Source: Tethya wilhelma (lineage: Eukaryota > Porifera > Demospongiae > Tethyida > Tethyidae). From it: a stretch of 64,000 bases of DNA. The stretch covers positions 7,167,381 through 7,231,380 of the forward strand of contig CAXIPT010000002.1 in the NCBI GenBank assembly GCA_964030475.1. The letters run 5' to 3'. Positions 25,661 to 37,634 of the stretch are shown here, in pieces (the stretch's first letter is position 1; every line of letters starts with the position of its first letter). A program made the position numbers and the translations under genes. Under the pieces are notes generated by a model. It saw only the letters and a list, made by a program, of their open reading frames with translations. It was not told where the DNA came from and ran no database searches.

Positions 25661-26198
25661 CTAGTGCAGTAATCATGTTATAGATGACTACATTTGTATA
25701 GAAGTTGTAACCAAGGAATTAAAATTTTAGTTGTGGATTCACCTCAAACATGATGCTTGTTTTACTAAGAGCCACACAGTTGTCTCAACAACACTTGTTG
25801 GTTTGTTCAGTATTGTCTCTCAAGAGTGACAGCTAGCCACCCAAACCCATATAATGTGGTACTCTTTCAATTATTTGCATACATATTCAACTAACAGTGG
25901 AATAAACATTGTATACTAAACCACTCATAACTTTTCAACATAATATCAACTTACGGTCATTTAAACAAGTAAGCACTGCTTGTTCCAGTTTGGTCAGAAT
26001 GACCTGGGCAACCTGGTGTCTCTTGCCAGCGAATTACACACGCTCTTATTTATACTTCTTTTCTTCCCAGTGTCTGTCTTCCTTACCACACTTCACCTGA
26101 TGAACTCTTTGATCACCAGGCTCGTTACTTACTCCTTTTTTTCCATCATCTTTCTTTGCACAGTTCGTTATGAACTCTTCAAACTCCTACGATATATG

Positions 26199-26420
26199 GT
26201 TGTTCAAATGGATTCATTTACATAAGAAGCAAAAGAAGGGGAGAATCATAGAGGGTACCATACACTGTAACTTTTGCTGACATGCTTGGCAACAAGAAGA
26301 TGATAGTTATTCAAATGAATTCATTTACACAAGAAACAAAAGAAGGGGAATCTTGAAACTATTCATTTGAAGTAGAGGGCACCATACACTAGGCAACTTT
26401 TTGCTGACATGGCAGAAAAT
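26199..26420. repeat. Diverged direct repeat, two units of about 110 bases
   Basis: Two successive stretches share ttcaaatg.attcatttaca.aagaa.caaaagaagggg, then gagggtaccatacact..aactttttgctgacatg. There is no coding evidence. Confidence 0.55.
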
Positions 26421-26571
26421 ATCCACGAGTTAAAAATGTAATGCTGCATACATGAATGTCCACTCCAACCTTTGGTGAGTGGATACACTGGAGACTGCAA
26501 AAATAGCATATAGATGGTAAGCTAGGAGAGGCCCTTGACCAGAGTAGAAATTAAGATTATAAAGCATGCGC

Positions 26572-26578
26572 GCGCACA

Positions 26579-26611
<33 letters not shown>
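26572..26611. repeat. (CA)n microsatellite
   Basis: A CA tract with GCGC at its left edge. Surrounding sequence shows no gene. Confidence 0.85.
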
Positions 26612-26612
<1 letters not shown>

Positions 26613-26619
26613 TGAGTGA

Positions 26620-28340
26620 TTTGCTAATTGGCTCTTTATGGTATGGTGGCAACCAATGCAGGATATGGTGGAGCTAGGGGGTGGCTTACAATGGGTCTCA
26701 CTAGCCCTATTCCCAGGCTCCTCCCTTACAAATGAGGCTAGGGTCTTACATCTTTGGATTGAATGGAAACCAGCCGGCATTGTTGTATTTGCTGCTATAC
26801 ATGTAATACAATCCTTCTCCTAGTATATGGATAAGGGATGGATGGATCCACTAGTTGCTGATTCCAGTCCACTTACAAAGACACTACAGGGAAGGTGTCA
26901 CTGCTTGACTGCATTGACTAGTTAACATGTTGGCAATGGGATTTGGGAAAGCATAAATACGGAGGCCAGCTAACTGTCCCAGAAGTCCCAGAAGGCTCAA
27001 CCCAAACAGTGAAACACAAAACTAACAGACTCACTTGACTTAGGAGTGGGACAGCTTGTTAAGGTAACTGGTTGGGCCAATCAGGCATTGGGCTGCACGA
27101 CGTGAGTCTTTCGTGGACGTCCAGCTGTATTTGGTAAAAATAATTAAAAAATAAGAATTTAAACAATCTAATATTTGATTTACTGTGCTTACTTTGGCCA
27201 TACAGTTGTTCTTAGCGATCGGATGGTACACAGTCTTCACAGCTACGTCTATGGTCCTCGCTATGGTCTAAGCTAGCCTCCGAGCTTCGTCCCCTAAGGA
27301 AAACGTGGCAATTCTATACGCATGCGCAGCTTTTTAGCGTGCGCGCGCCGTACCGTTTATTATGACATAATACATAATTATGCATCATAGATACATCAAA
27401 GTTGAAGCTGATGTTGATAAATTTCATTTCAATTTCAATTCGTTCAAATTTCATTTCAGAGCCTCCATAGCTGCCAGAAGTCAGCTGCGATCATCTCCAG
27501 TGAAATAGCCTGGTTTCACTGTAGATGGGAGAATCAGTGGGGAGAAGTGCATGGGTGTACAGGTAAATACCACATAATGTCAGATCATGACATTGTAATG
27601 TTAGGTTAGTTACTATAATTATAGCTTCAAAGATTCAACAGGGAATATCAAATGATCAGATCATGGATGATATTTGAGATTCATTATACGGTGACATGAT
27701 ATTGATACTCCAGTTCCTTTAGGCTGAAGAGCAAAACTTGCATGGTCATGACTCTGTACTCTCAACACTGAAATCCGAAATATTAGTAACACAGTTTGAA
27801 TCTGTCGGCAGAATCATTGACAATGATTGTAAATGATATCATAAATATTGTAATGCCACTATAATGTATTAAAATCATTTTGATGCTGCTATTGCCATTG
27901 GATTTCAGCATTTACTTTACAATGTTTCTAAAGAATTCACAAGTAACAGTGGGCTTATTTTCCTAGAAAAGGAGAGTGGTATTGTTTCAGAGCAACCATT
28001 CAGGATAACACATGCATTGCTGGATAGTATAGTTGGCAAGTTTCAGCCCTGTAACTTTGAGACTCATGGTTACTGTAGCTGGTATCATAGAAGATGACAT
28101 CTTTGTCACTCAAAGACTCTCAATCCTTCAGCAATGTCATCATTAATAATGTGAAAGATAAGTTCAACTGCATGTTTGTTCATCTGGTTCCATTCAAGCA
28201 GCTTCTACCAAGGCTCACCAGAGTTCTTATCACTAGCTATTCTCTTCATGAATACACACATTTGTTCTGATTGAAGATGATGATAATGAATTAAAGGGTT
28301 TTTTTTGTGTGTACAGTAATTTAGTCATTATAATTCATTA
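26620..28340. other. Intergenic; possible worn gene fragments
   Basis: No intact gene was seen. Short open stretches occur near 27985-28090, one of which reads like the start of a MAM domain (PCNFETHGYCSWYHR), but stops follow at once. A minus-strand two-exon candidate at 27040-27240 has no recognisable domain. Confidence 0.3.
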
Positions 28341-28359
28341 TTCTTTGAAATTGTATAGA

Positions 28360-28990
28360 TATAATCATTTACTGTCAGTGAAACTGTTATGGAACAGTAG
28401 ACATCTGTGCTGTGGTTACATTCCCTGCCTCCAATTCTCCTCAGTGTCAACACCATGCATCCCAGGGACTGCAGGTGAACTCTATACATTCACTATTATT
28501 CAAATCTCATTCCTGTTTGTTGCTCCTTATTAGTTGCGACTGACTATGGTAGGATTTTTTCCCTTCCCACTTGCTTAATTATAATAACCATTGGATTTGA
28601 GAGCAACTACTGTCAGTGAATCTGATGGAACAGTAGACATCTGTGCTTTGGTTACATTCCCTCCACCTGATGTTTTTATTCCTTCTTCTCCTCAGTGTCA
28701 ACACCATCCCAGGGACTGCAGGTGAACTCTATACATTCACTTGTGAATACTATCACTGACTCAATCTCATTCCTGTTTGTTGCTCCTTATTAGATGAGAC
28801 TGACTATGGCAGGATTGCTGAAGAAGATCTAACAGTGTTTCTATAATTTGATGAGCTCACCAGAAGACAGTGTACCCCTCTTATAATTATTGATGATGGA
28901 GAACTTGAGGCTCTGAGAGTATTGGTGTTTAGCAGATTTGGTACAGGTTCTTCCAATGTTTTTCTTGAATGTTGCAACTGTTACTATTTT
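28360..28990 (+). pseudogene. Calx-beta domain relic, partly duplicated
   Basis: Codons near 28607-28720 read TTVSESDGTVDICALVTFPP and then, after a frame change, SVNTIPGTAGELYTFT. From about 28799 they read DYGRIAEEDLTVFL, a stop, then FDELTRRQCTPLIIIDDGEL. The TV.E.DGTV.ICV pattern, the hydrophobic strand pattern and the IIDDGELE motif match Calx-beta repeats of extracellular adhesion or matrix proteins. The first half is duplicated at about 28370-28545 with small differences. The in-frame stop and frame changes show decay. The family assignment rests on short motifs only. Confidence 0.5.
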
Positions 28991-29054
28991 GGATGCGATG
29001 GTAGGAAAAGCACTGAAATGACGTCATAATGCTTTGACACGCATCCGCACAAAC

Positions 29055-29456
29055 ATGGCGATGAACTTACCTGCGATTATCGTTCTCTGTCTCTTCCTCT
29101 GCTGCTGTGTTGAGGTGTTCTCTAGTGCCCCCGGCGATGAGCAAAGCCTGTGCGTCTCACGGAGACCCCCAACAGCTGAACAGAGAGGAAGGGTGGTGCT
29201 GCTCAACTCCTACAATTACTTCAGCCTAATTACAAGAGTCTTCTATGCTCCAGTGTGGACCCAAAGCAACCTGGATGGCAATGGCTTTGGGGTGAGTAGC
29301 AGGAATATCTCTATGGTTACTGTCTATTGATCTTCCCCTGTGCAGTGGACTGAGGACCAAGGAGAGGGGCTGTGTCGTCATCATGTCCGTGTCTGTGACT
29401 ACTTGAGTGGATCTCTTCAGAACAATTGGCTCTTTACACAATACATACAATTCATT
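29055..29456 (+). CDS. Unknown secreted protein, exons 1-2 (cut by an assembly join)
   Basis: Exon 1 (29055-29291) starts ATG GCG ATG and encodes a clear signal peptide (NLPAIIVLCLFLCCCVEVFSS), then a region with PPTAEQRGRVVLLNSYNYF. A GTGAGT donor and a tgcag acceptor lead in phase to exon 2 (29346 onward): WTEDQGEGLCRHHVRVCDYL, ending QYIQFI at the single n at 29457. I do not recognise the family. The likely 3' exons are at 60252-60697, after the second copy of block B, so the gene seems to have been split by scaffolding. At least three cysteines are present in the mature part. Confidence 0.6.
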
Positions 29457-29457
29457 N
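29457..29457. other. Assembly join (single n)
   Basis: One of seven isolated n characters in the window (29457, 49328, 51307, 54338, 55849, 60251, 63800). This one separates exon 2 of the secreted protein from the first base of block B, so true continuity here is doubtful. Confidence 0.85.
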
Positions 29458-31514
29458 GTGTTTTACATGAGATTGCAATGCTGACATATATACGTACAAT
29501 CATGCCTTGATATCCTTCCTCATTGCCTCATTATAATGCATGCAATAAATATTGTATTGCATTTATCACAGTGTATATACGCCGAGGGTTGTGCACCATG
29601 CATATGGTGCCTTTCATTATTAGTTGCAATACAGCACAAAAAATAAGAAAATATCTCAAAAAAATCACAGGGCAACTCTTGTTGACCTAGAAATGAACGT
29701 TTCTAGCACTTTCCACAAGCTATAAGGCCTATAAACTTGCCTAATTTTGATCGCTACCGCGAGTGCAGCGATTACAGCCTAGAGGTCAAAGGTCAAATAA
29801 TTGATCATGTGTGCAAAAAAGTGGGCGTAGCTCCCCTTCTGCAAAATCCTGGGTACGCCCCTGGAGAGCGCTAGTGGGAAGCCACCATAGTGCCATTTTT
29901 GTTCTCCTAACGTACGTACTTACTTACGTACTTGCGTACTTTCTAACTGACTTGCTTGAAAAGTTTCCAGAGAACCAGAATGTGTTGAGCCAACTTTGAC
30001 AGCACAAAGTAAGTTCTTTTCATGGGTACTATATTCCTTGATACTCGTTTTCATCATATATAGGCCTAAACAAAAACTAGAAAGCTTTGAAACATTAATA
30101 TAGCGTATAAATTCATGTACTACAATGCAGCCATCTTGGCAGTTAGAGTTCAAAGGTCATTAATTGTTTATACACGTGGCATTATTATGCGCATGCGCAT
30201 TTATTTAGCCTCCTCTATCACATTGTATATAGCTGTTGCTTTTTGTAGGAACTATAACCAGTCTCTGGTGGACTCCACACTGTAGTGTTGAAAATAGTGA
30301 GTGAACAAGTAGTAAAAATTTCAAAAAAATTAGTAATGTAGGAATGGGCAGTGCGGTAAGAAGTATTGGAACAAGGCATGTCTCAAATTCGGCACATGAC
30401 TACTTCATTTTTGTACCCAACTCTTGCCTGTCAGTCCAGTTTAAGTTATTTTGCTCCAGAGCTTAGCCTACTGATTAATACTGGGAATTTGAACTAATGC
30501 AATAATAACCTACAGCACTATTGTACACATCATTGCATTAACTTCACACTTAGGATCCTTATGAGGGATCAAGAATAAAAATGAAGTAGTCATGTGCCGA
30601 ATTTGAGACATGCCTTGTTCCAATACTTTTTACCGCACTGCCCATTCCTACATTACTAATTTTTTTGAAATTTTTACTACTTGTTCTATACAATGAGCAT
30701 TGTCAATATCAGTTTAATAAGTGAAGGTTCTCAATGCAAAATTCAGTACCAGAATAAATTATAGCAGGAAATTTTTGCAGTGTCTAACTTTCGCAGATGT
30801 CAAAGATTTTTTGCATTTTTAGTATAACTTTCATGGATGAGCTGTACTTACAACACCATGCATATGTATACGTAACAGGAATTGGTTAATTTCGCAGATA
30901 AAATCTTTCGTAGATGGATTTTGATCCACGAAAATCAGGAAATTTAATCTCTATGAAACTTTTCCGCTTTACGGTATTAAGGTTTGTAAAAAAAGTAATT
31001 ATTTATTCACTAATGCAAATAATTATACAATCTGTTTACACTGAGCTATATACGTACTTAAAATGTTTTGCATGAATGTTATAATTATCATACGTACGGT
31101 AGTACGTATAGTAAGAATGGGTGACTGTCCCATCGACACAATACAAAATGTTTATGATCATAAAAATCTAGCAAAACAAAGTATAGTCTTCAAACTTGCT
31201 CAGAGGCTCTCTGCGACAGATTACCAATTGTATGCAAGGCCTAAAATTCAAAGAAAACTTCCTCAGTACTCATACAGAACGCTAGTCAGAAGCCAGAATA
31301 GTACCATTTTTGTTTTCCTAACTTATACTTTCTGTTGGACTGATTTACTTGAAAAGGATTTCCAGAGAACCATGCAGAAGAACAGTTACTGATGTGTTGA
31401 GTTAACTTTGACAGCACATGGAGTAAGTTCTTTTCTTGGGTACTACATTCTTTGATACTCATTTTGAATTTCATCTTAAATAGGTCTAAACAAAAACTAT
31501 ATAAAAAGCTTCGA
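29458..31514. repeat. Duplicated block B, copy 1
   Basis: These 2,057 bases match 58194-60250 at a constant offset of 28,736, with no difference found where I compared. Copy 1 begins immediately after the n at 29457. It holds the right end of an inserted element (up to gtacgcccctg, about 29861), the 3' part of a TACG-type element with its large foldback (30300-30690), a cgaaaat-rich inverted-repeat tract (30770-30980) and a truncated TACG-type element from about 31088. Confidence 0.93.
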
Positions 31515-31525
31515 AACTTAGTGTA

Positions 31526-32545
31526 TCATACGTACGGTATACGTATAGTAGGAATGGGCCGACTGTCCCATAGACACAATACAAAATGTTGGTCACTATA
31601 AAAATCTAGTCAAACAAAATTAAACCTTCAAAGTTGCTCAGAGGCTCTCACCGACAGATTACCAACTGCGGCAAGGCCTAAAGCTCACAAAAACTTTTCT
31701 CAGCACTTGTAGAAAGCGCTAGTGGGAAGCCACCATAGTGCCATTTTGTTCTTCTAACGTACGTACGTACTTACTTACTTACGTACTTCCTAACTGACTT
31801 ACTTGAAAAGGATTTCCAGAAAACCAGAATGTCTTGAGCCAACTTTAACAGCACAAAGTAAGTTCTTTTCTTGGGTACTACATTCCTTGATACTCGTTTC
31901 AATCTCAAATAGGCCTGAACAAAAACTAGAAAGCTTTAAAACTTAGTATATAAATTCATGTACTGCAATGCAGCCATCTTAGGTAGAGTTCAAAGGTCAT
32001 CTATCCATGTGGCATTATGCGCATGCCTGCATTATCCTCATCCAGCATAATGAAATTGTAGCTGCTACTCAAGCTTTTTGTAGGGACTAACCAGTCTCTA
32101 ATAGTCTCCACACTGTATAGTGTTGAAAAAAGTGAAATTAACAAGTAGTAGAAATTTCAAGAAAATAAGTGGTGTAGGAATGGGCAGTGCGGTAAAAAGT
32201 ATTGGAACAAGGCATGTTTCAATTTCGGCACATGACTACTTCATTTTTTATACCTAATTCTTGGCCAGCAGTCCAGTTTAAGTTGCCTGTCTTGTTATGG
32301 TTTACTCCACTGCTTAGCCAACTGATTAGTAGGAATTTGAACGAATGCAACAATAAGATATGGTACTATAGTAGTACAGATAATTGCATTTATGACACCA
32401 AGGATCCATAATTTATTAGAGATCAAGAATAAATCAAAAAATGAAGTAGTCATGTGCCGAAATTGAAACATGCCTTGTTAATACTTTTTACCGTACTACC
32501 CATTCCTACACCACTTATTTTTTTGAAATTTTACTACTTGTAAAT
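31526..32545 (+). mobile_element. TACG-type foldback element, near full length
   Basis: Non-coding element of about 1.02 kb. It starts with catacgtacggtatacgtatagtaggaatgggc (palindromic core), contains an ACGTACGTACGT.ACTTACTTAC tract near 31756, and ends ccgtactacccattcctacaccacttatttttttgaaattt.actacttg. Its last 400 bases are a foldback with arms of about 110 bases (ggcagtgcggtaaaaagtat / tactttttaccg). The left part resembles the right terminus in gtaggaatgggc. It has no open frame of note. Confidence 0.7.
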
Positions 32546-33530
32546 TCATGTACTACAATGCAACAATCTTTGTAGGTAGAGTTCAAAGGTCATTAACTAT
32601 CCACATGGTGATACTATGCAGATGCGCACTGGCCTGCTCTAGCATTATCCATACTTAGTGCATGTAGCTGCTACTCCAGCTTTTTGCAGTGGCGTATCCA
32701 GAAAATTAGAATTGGGGGTTCACAAATATTTGCGCACGGAGCGCGCTGCAAAAATTTTAAAACCACGCCCATTTGCGTAAACCACACCCATTCCACGTGA
32801 TTTAGCTCCACCCATTTTTAATCTTGAGCAGAGTGAACTCGCGCTATGTAGCTGCTGAGCTCTCTCAAGTGTCTACTTAGCTGTTTTTTTTGCAAGAAAT
32901 TCTCTTTTTAGGCGTGTTTGGCTTTGATAAATCGTCATTCAAGATTCTAAAGTAAGTTTAAAGCGGTCACTTTGCGTATATATAAAAGCACAATGAATAA
33001 TTGATTTTACGGGCCAAAAGGGGGGTGCAGCTGACCCCCCCTTCCCCCCTCTGGATAGATAATGAACTTTGAAGTCTATCTACTAAAATGGCTGCATTGT
33101 AGTACTAAGTTTCAAAGCTTTCTAGTTTTTGTTTAGGCCTATTTAAGATGAAAATGAGTATCAAGGAATGTAGTACCCATGAAAAGATTCAAAAAAACTT
33201 ACTTTGTGCTTTCAAAGTTGGGTTAACACACTCTGGTTCTCAGGAAATCCTTTTCATGTAAGTCAGTTAGAAAGAAGTACGTTAAGAGAACCATGCAATA
33301 TGGCAGTGTTGTGGCTTCCTACTAGTGCTCTCTATATACGAGTGCTGAGGAAAGCTTTTGTGAGTTTTAAGCCTTACGTGCATTTGATATTTTGTTATTG
33401 AAAGCCTCTGAGCAACTTGGAACGTTTAACTTTGTTTGACTAGATTTTTATTGTGATCATCATTTTGTATTGTGCATGTCTATGGGACAGTCGGCCCATT
33501 CCTACTGTACGTACTACCCTACATATGATT
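32546..33530 (-). mobile_element. Inverted TACG-type element interrupted by another insertion
   Basis: The right part (33060-33530) is the reverse complement of the 5' half of the TACG-type element and ends in cccattcctactgtacgtac. The left part (32540-32690) matches the same internal region in forward orientation. Between them, about 32689-33055 carries the ends ggcgtatccagaaaatta and cccctctggatagata, a separate element with short inverted ends. Confidence 0.55.
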
Positions 33531-33539
33531 CTTGTATAA

Positions 33540-34040
33540 CGGAAAAATTTTGTGGGGTATATACGGATGTCTCTCGTCAAACATTTTTGTGGATGAAAAA
33601 TTTTGTGGATAGATCGTGATCCACGAGAACCACCAAAGTTAAATCCAGTGAAACTTTCCTGCTATACAGTGTTTATTAATCATTTATTAGTCTACATTAT
33701 AGAGGGTTCGTACAAGCAATGTATTGCTTTTTGCTGCTTAGTTAGCAAATTTTCTTCAAGTATAGTTTACTAACAGTACTATGTGTCCAAAGTTCTGTAA
33801 AGCTCGCTGGATCAGCAAAACAGATAAGTAACTGAGCATCCCTAATTATAATTGTTTGCAACTTCCTCTCTCTGGTGCGCATTCTACAATGGCTTTTATA
33901 ATAAACTTGCATTACAAAAAACTCTGGAAAACTCAATACATGCATTACCCATTTCTTTGTTATTAATATTTTTTTAGAGTTTATAATAATTTCCTGGATA
34001 GATAAATCAATCTATATAACTATTCTATTGATAGTCAACT
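33540..34040. other. Intergenic with a worn inverted-repeat tract
   Basis: Positions 33540-33665 contain repeated ttttgtggat / atccacgag words in both orientations, resembling the 16401-16610 MITE interior. The remainder is AT-rich with no gene seen. Confidence 0.4.
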
Positions 34041-34049
34041 TAAGTTCAA

Positions 34050-34982
34050 CTACTCCAATGCATGAGTTTCCAAGAATGTAGAGCAAGTTGCAACGAGTGT
34101 TTTTGCACAGTCTTGAATGATGGGCAGGAGTACGTGAGGCATAGATTGTACATTACAGTCGGCAGCATATATTGCACCAGTTGTGGTGCATATGCCTTGA
34201 AGTGTGGTTTGCTTTTTGTTAATACTACTTTTCAAGTCGGCCACTTCTGTTTGGAAATGCAAGCTTTCAACAAATTCGTCGATGTAACTCTGGATTTTGT
34301 CCCGCTGACTTCCAAATCTTGCCTCCAGCTCGGGAACCGTCTTTGCTTCTGTAATAGCAATTGCTATTGGCCCTGCAATGGCCAAGATAGCTACTGCAGG
34401 CAATACCTTAAATGGAAGGCCTAGCAGTGTTAGTGCAGCAGTTATTCCATAGGCTATTCCACGCTGTTTTGCTATTTCAGCATGCATGGCCTCAACAATT
34501 TTTCTCTGAACTTGTTCCAGTGTTTTAACAATGCTTTGAATAGTACATTTGTTGTCGTCAAGCAGCTTGCATGCCTTTCGAAATGCTTTTTTGACTTCTT
34601 CTAACTTGCTGTCAACATTTTGTGTAAACTCTAAGAAGACAACACATGCAGTAAACATTTTCTCAGAGGCATCTCCAGGAGAACAGTCTTCGAGAATGGT
34701 TGCCAAAGTAGTGGTTTGTTCTTTGATAAGTGAAATCACCAAACGGGCCTTAGTTACACCTTTATTTATTTTCTTGTAAACATCATCCAGATCATCTTTC
34801 AATTTCTTCTGATCTTCATTGAGGTGATGATCAATGTCACATAAAATTTTGTAGATGTACTGAAGCTTTTCCCCATATTCTTTCAGTGCCATAGCTCGTG
34901 TCATATCTGCTTCCAGAGCTTTGTAGACATCCAAACCTTGTAGGACTAGAGCTGGTATTTGGTGCAGTTCAACTTGAGACAT
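34050..34982 (-). CDS. Helical pore-former-like protein (ClyA/haemolysin E-like fold suspected)
   Basis: Intact single-exon gene of 310 residues with no signal peptide. It is predicted almost fully alpha-helical: long amphipathic helices (YGEKLQYIYKILCDIDHHL), then a central hydrophobic hairpin at about residues 178-212 (LPAVAILAIAGPIAIAITEA), then further helices. Long helices around one hydrophobic hairpin are the layout of ClyA, Hbl/Nhe and YaxA/XaxA-type alpha pore-forming proteins; the assignment is structural inference, not recognised sequence identity. A TATA box lies 101-108 bases upstream. A paralogue in opposite orientation starts at 37635. It could serve defence, lysis or a non-toxic membrane role. 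Confidence 0.6.
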   Translation of the reverse strand: MSQVELHQIPALVLQGLDVYKALEADMTRAMALKEYGEKLQYIYKILCDIDHHLNEDQKKLKDDLDDVYKKINKGVTKARLVISLIKEQTTTLATILEDCSPGDASEKMFTACVVFLEFTQNVDSKLEEVKKAFRKACKLLDDNKCTIQSIVKTLEQVQRKIVEAMHAEIAKQRGIAYGITAALTLLGLPFKVLPAVAILAIAGPIAIAITEAKTVPELEARFGSQRDKIQSYIDEFVESLHFQTEVADLKSSINKKQTTLQGICTTTGAIYAADCNVQSMPHVLLPIIQDCAKTLVATCSTFLETHALE

Positions 34983-35082
34983 GTTGTCACTGGTCTTTAG
35001 TTGTAATTGGCAAAATTGCTGTTGTGACTCACTGACAGTTTTGAATGAGAATGTTCTGATGATTGAATGTCTTGTGAATCTG

Positions 35083-35090
35083 CTTTTATA
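35083..35090 (-). promoter_or_regulatory. TATA box of the pore-former-like gene
   Basis: The minus strand reads CAGTATAAAAGCAGATTC about 105 bases before the ATG at 34982. The paralogue at 37635 has the matching CAGTATAAAAGAG at nearly the same distance. Confidence 0.65.
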
Positions 35091-35109
35091 CTGATGGTGT
35101 CTTGCCAGC

Positions 35110-37500
35110 TGCAGGCATAATCAAATTATCTGAATCATCATGACTACTGCTGTAGCATAAACACTTCCTTTCTAATTATTTCACATTTTGATCTTTCTGT
35201 CTACCAGAACTACACTTTGAAGTTAGTTAACTTTGATGTCACTTCTATTATTATGACATCACAAAACATAATCTGTAAGTCAGCCCATCCTGCAAATAAT
35301 GATATTCACAGAAATCACTTCCTTTCATGTCTCAATCAGATCTAAATGGTGTGACAAACTTGCCAGTAAATTAGTTTTATCTACACTGGTTCAGTTTTCA
35401 CTTCCTCTCTAATGTATCTTATTGTCTTTTGCATGACTGCCCAATTGCAACATTTATTTAGTGCACCTTGAATTCCTGGAAAATCAAGTCAAACCTACAA
35501 GTAAGTTTGTTCCAATCTATCTTATTGTATTCATAATGAGCCCTTATTTGTCACACATTCTAGTTGTGCTAGACTCACCAAAGGCTAATATTTTTTGTGG
35601 TCTATAGTACTTATACCAATCACTTCCTTTGAAGTCTCAATCAGATCTCTATCTAATGAGTCTTGGTGAGAATCTTCAAAGCTATAGTTCAGGTATCACT
35701 TCCTCTGTGATAGATTAAACCTTAGCATGAGCTTAGCATGTCCAGAAGGTTATGTAGTCTTTATGTGTGTGCATCGATCTGTCTGTCTGTTGTGAGATAA
35801 TCTGAAGAATTGCAAATCTATATGGGAAATGGAAGATGCGTTCATGAATTGAGGTTATTTGAAATATTATGCGTAGCAACTTACAAAACGCTGTAGTTTC
35901 CCAGATATGAGGATTTTGTGTCTCTTTGAGCACTTAGATTTGAAAATGCACCCCGGTTTGATCATGCCCTGTGTAGTGTGCGTTGTCTAGAAATACTGTA
36001 GAGCTAATTAAGAGTCTGCAGTTGTGCTTGTGTTTGTCCCAAGTGCTAAAACAGGTTAATAATTATGGTTTGCAAATCTTGTAAAGTAGTGATCGAGTAT
36101 GAACATAACACTTTGTCACTAGATCAGTGCATGTTCATGGTCATTTCATTGTAGTCTCTGGCCCGCGAGATTAACTTTTGACTGACTGACTGGTTATACT
36201 TGTCAGCTGTCCAAATTTTTTCTGGATTGTCCTGTTTTTAGTGGTATTGTCCCGGAGTTCTATTATAATAATTTCCCAGTATGTACATGAATTCCAGTCA
36301 CGTATTACTACTAAAACTGTTTTCTGTGACAGTCGAACTGTATAATTATAATCAATAATGATCTGATGCTAGTCACAACGATCCTCATTACTCATTTGAA
36401 ACAGAGACCAGCAATGATGTAATGAGAATGCTGTTGTAATCATATACTGGCCTACATTGTCATCATAACCATAAATGATTATTAAAATAGTGTTGTCCTG
36501 CATTTTTATATTATAATTATATGTCTATAAGTTTCCAGAGATCATGAGGCTGGCTAAAGTATCAGATTTTAGATATTGGATGCTTTGTAAAGTTGTGTTA
36601 TAGGAAGATCATGCTAGTTGTGCATTTGCATCAGGTAGCCAAGTCATGTGATTACATGTTGGCCCCCTTACATGAGATTTGGTTTGAAAGTCAACTAAAA
36701 AGTGTTTAGTATGAGGAATAGTATAGTGTATACTATTCTGTCAACTATATAGTGATTATGAGGAATAGTATATATACTATTCTGTGCTCCAATACCTGCA
36801 TGTGAGCTCTAGTAGCTTGATGGTAAAAGCATTCAACCAGAAGAGCTGAGTTCAAATCCCTTCTAAATTTTAAGATTTATCCAATGCTATTTCATCTGTT
36901 ATTGACTTGCGGCAGTTAGCTTGATTCACCAGATATATATATATATAATATATAGATGAGCTATCAGATGCATGAATTACTTCTAATCAGTATGCATGCA
37001 GTGCTGGTTGAGTGCCCCAGTCTTGTGCACCATCAGTGCCTTCATTTTCATTGGTCACTGATAACTGCCAAATTAGAACACCATTATTGCATCTTAGCCA
37101 TTGAATTCCTGGAAACTAAAGTGCCAGAAGTGGAAGCTCTTTGTTCCAATTGCTCTCTAATTGTATTCATTATTAATTTTGCGTCACTCTTGGCAGCTAT
37201 TGATTCATAATAGACGTATAATTAAATTCACATGGTTGGTAGCACTTAATTATTCTCAGAATGCTGCTATATATATATATATAGATCTGAGATCAGTAAA
37301 TTGGTGCACTATATTTTAATAAGAAAGGAAGTATAGTAGCTAGCATGGATGATATCACTGGGAGGTAATGAGCCTTCAAAGATTGATTTTGAGGACGTGA
37401 TCGTATCATTTGGATCTAAATGGATAATTGTATTTAGGAAGGAAGTTTTTGTTCTTATTTTATGTATTGTGTGCAGTTAATAAAATTAAAGTGTGTAATT
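35110..37500. other. Intergenic between the divergent paralogues
   Basis: About 2.4 kb without a supported gene. It contains repeated short phrases such as aatcacttcctttga.gtctcaatcagatct (near 35310 and 35625) and ttgaattcctggaaa (35468, 37101), an AT microsatellite near 36941-36955 and small palindromes (gaatagtatagtgtatactattc near 36715). Regulatory sequence shared by the two genes could lie here. Confidence 0.4.
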
Positions 37501-37530
37501 AGTCTAGCAGACTGAATACCAGACAGTCAG

Positions 37531-37538
37531 TATAAAAG
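37531..37538 (+). promoter_or_regulatory. TATA box of the second pore-former-like gene
   Basis: TATAAAAG lies 104 bases before the ATG at 37635, in the context cagtcagtataaaagag. It matches the element of the divergent paralogue in sequence and spacing. Confidence 0.65.
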
Positions 37539-37634
37539 AGATGATTTTCCAGCCTTTAAAACATTCCCAAACTTCACTGGAAAACAAGCAGCTTCAAAAC
37601 TTATTATCACTCGAGAATAAAGAACAACTACAAG

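Noticed and set aside
27040..27240. Two-exon minus-strand candidate beginning KTVYHPIAKNN
   Set aside because: A donor and an acceptor are present but no frame across the junction gives a recognisable protein.
28030..28100. MAM-like phrase PCNFETHGYCSWYHR
   Set aside because: Too short, followed by stops; could be chance.
29811..30153. Open frames inside block B (also at 58547-58889)
   Set aside because: They translate the ACGT-rich tract of the TACG-type element on both strands and have no domain.
36956..37210. 84-codon open frame upstream of the second pore-former-like gene
   Set aside because: No domain, no splice support, and it lies in the divergent promoter region.
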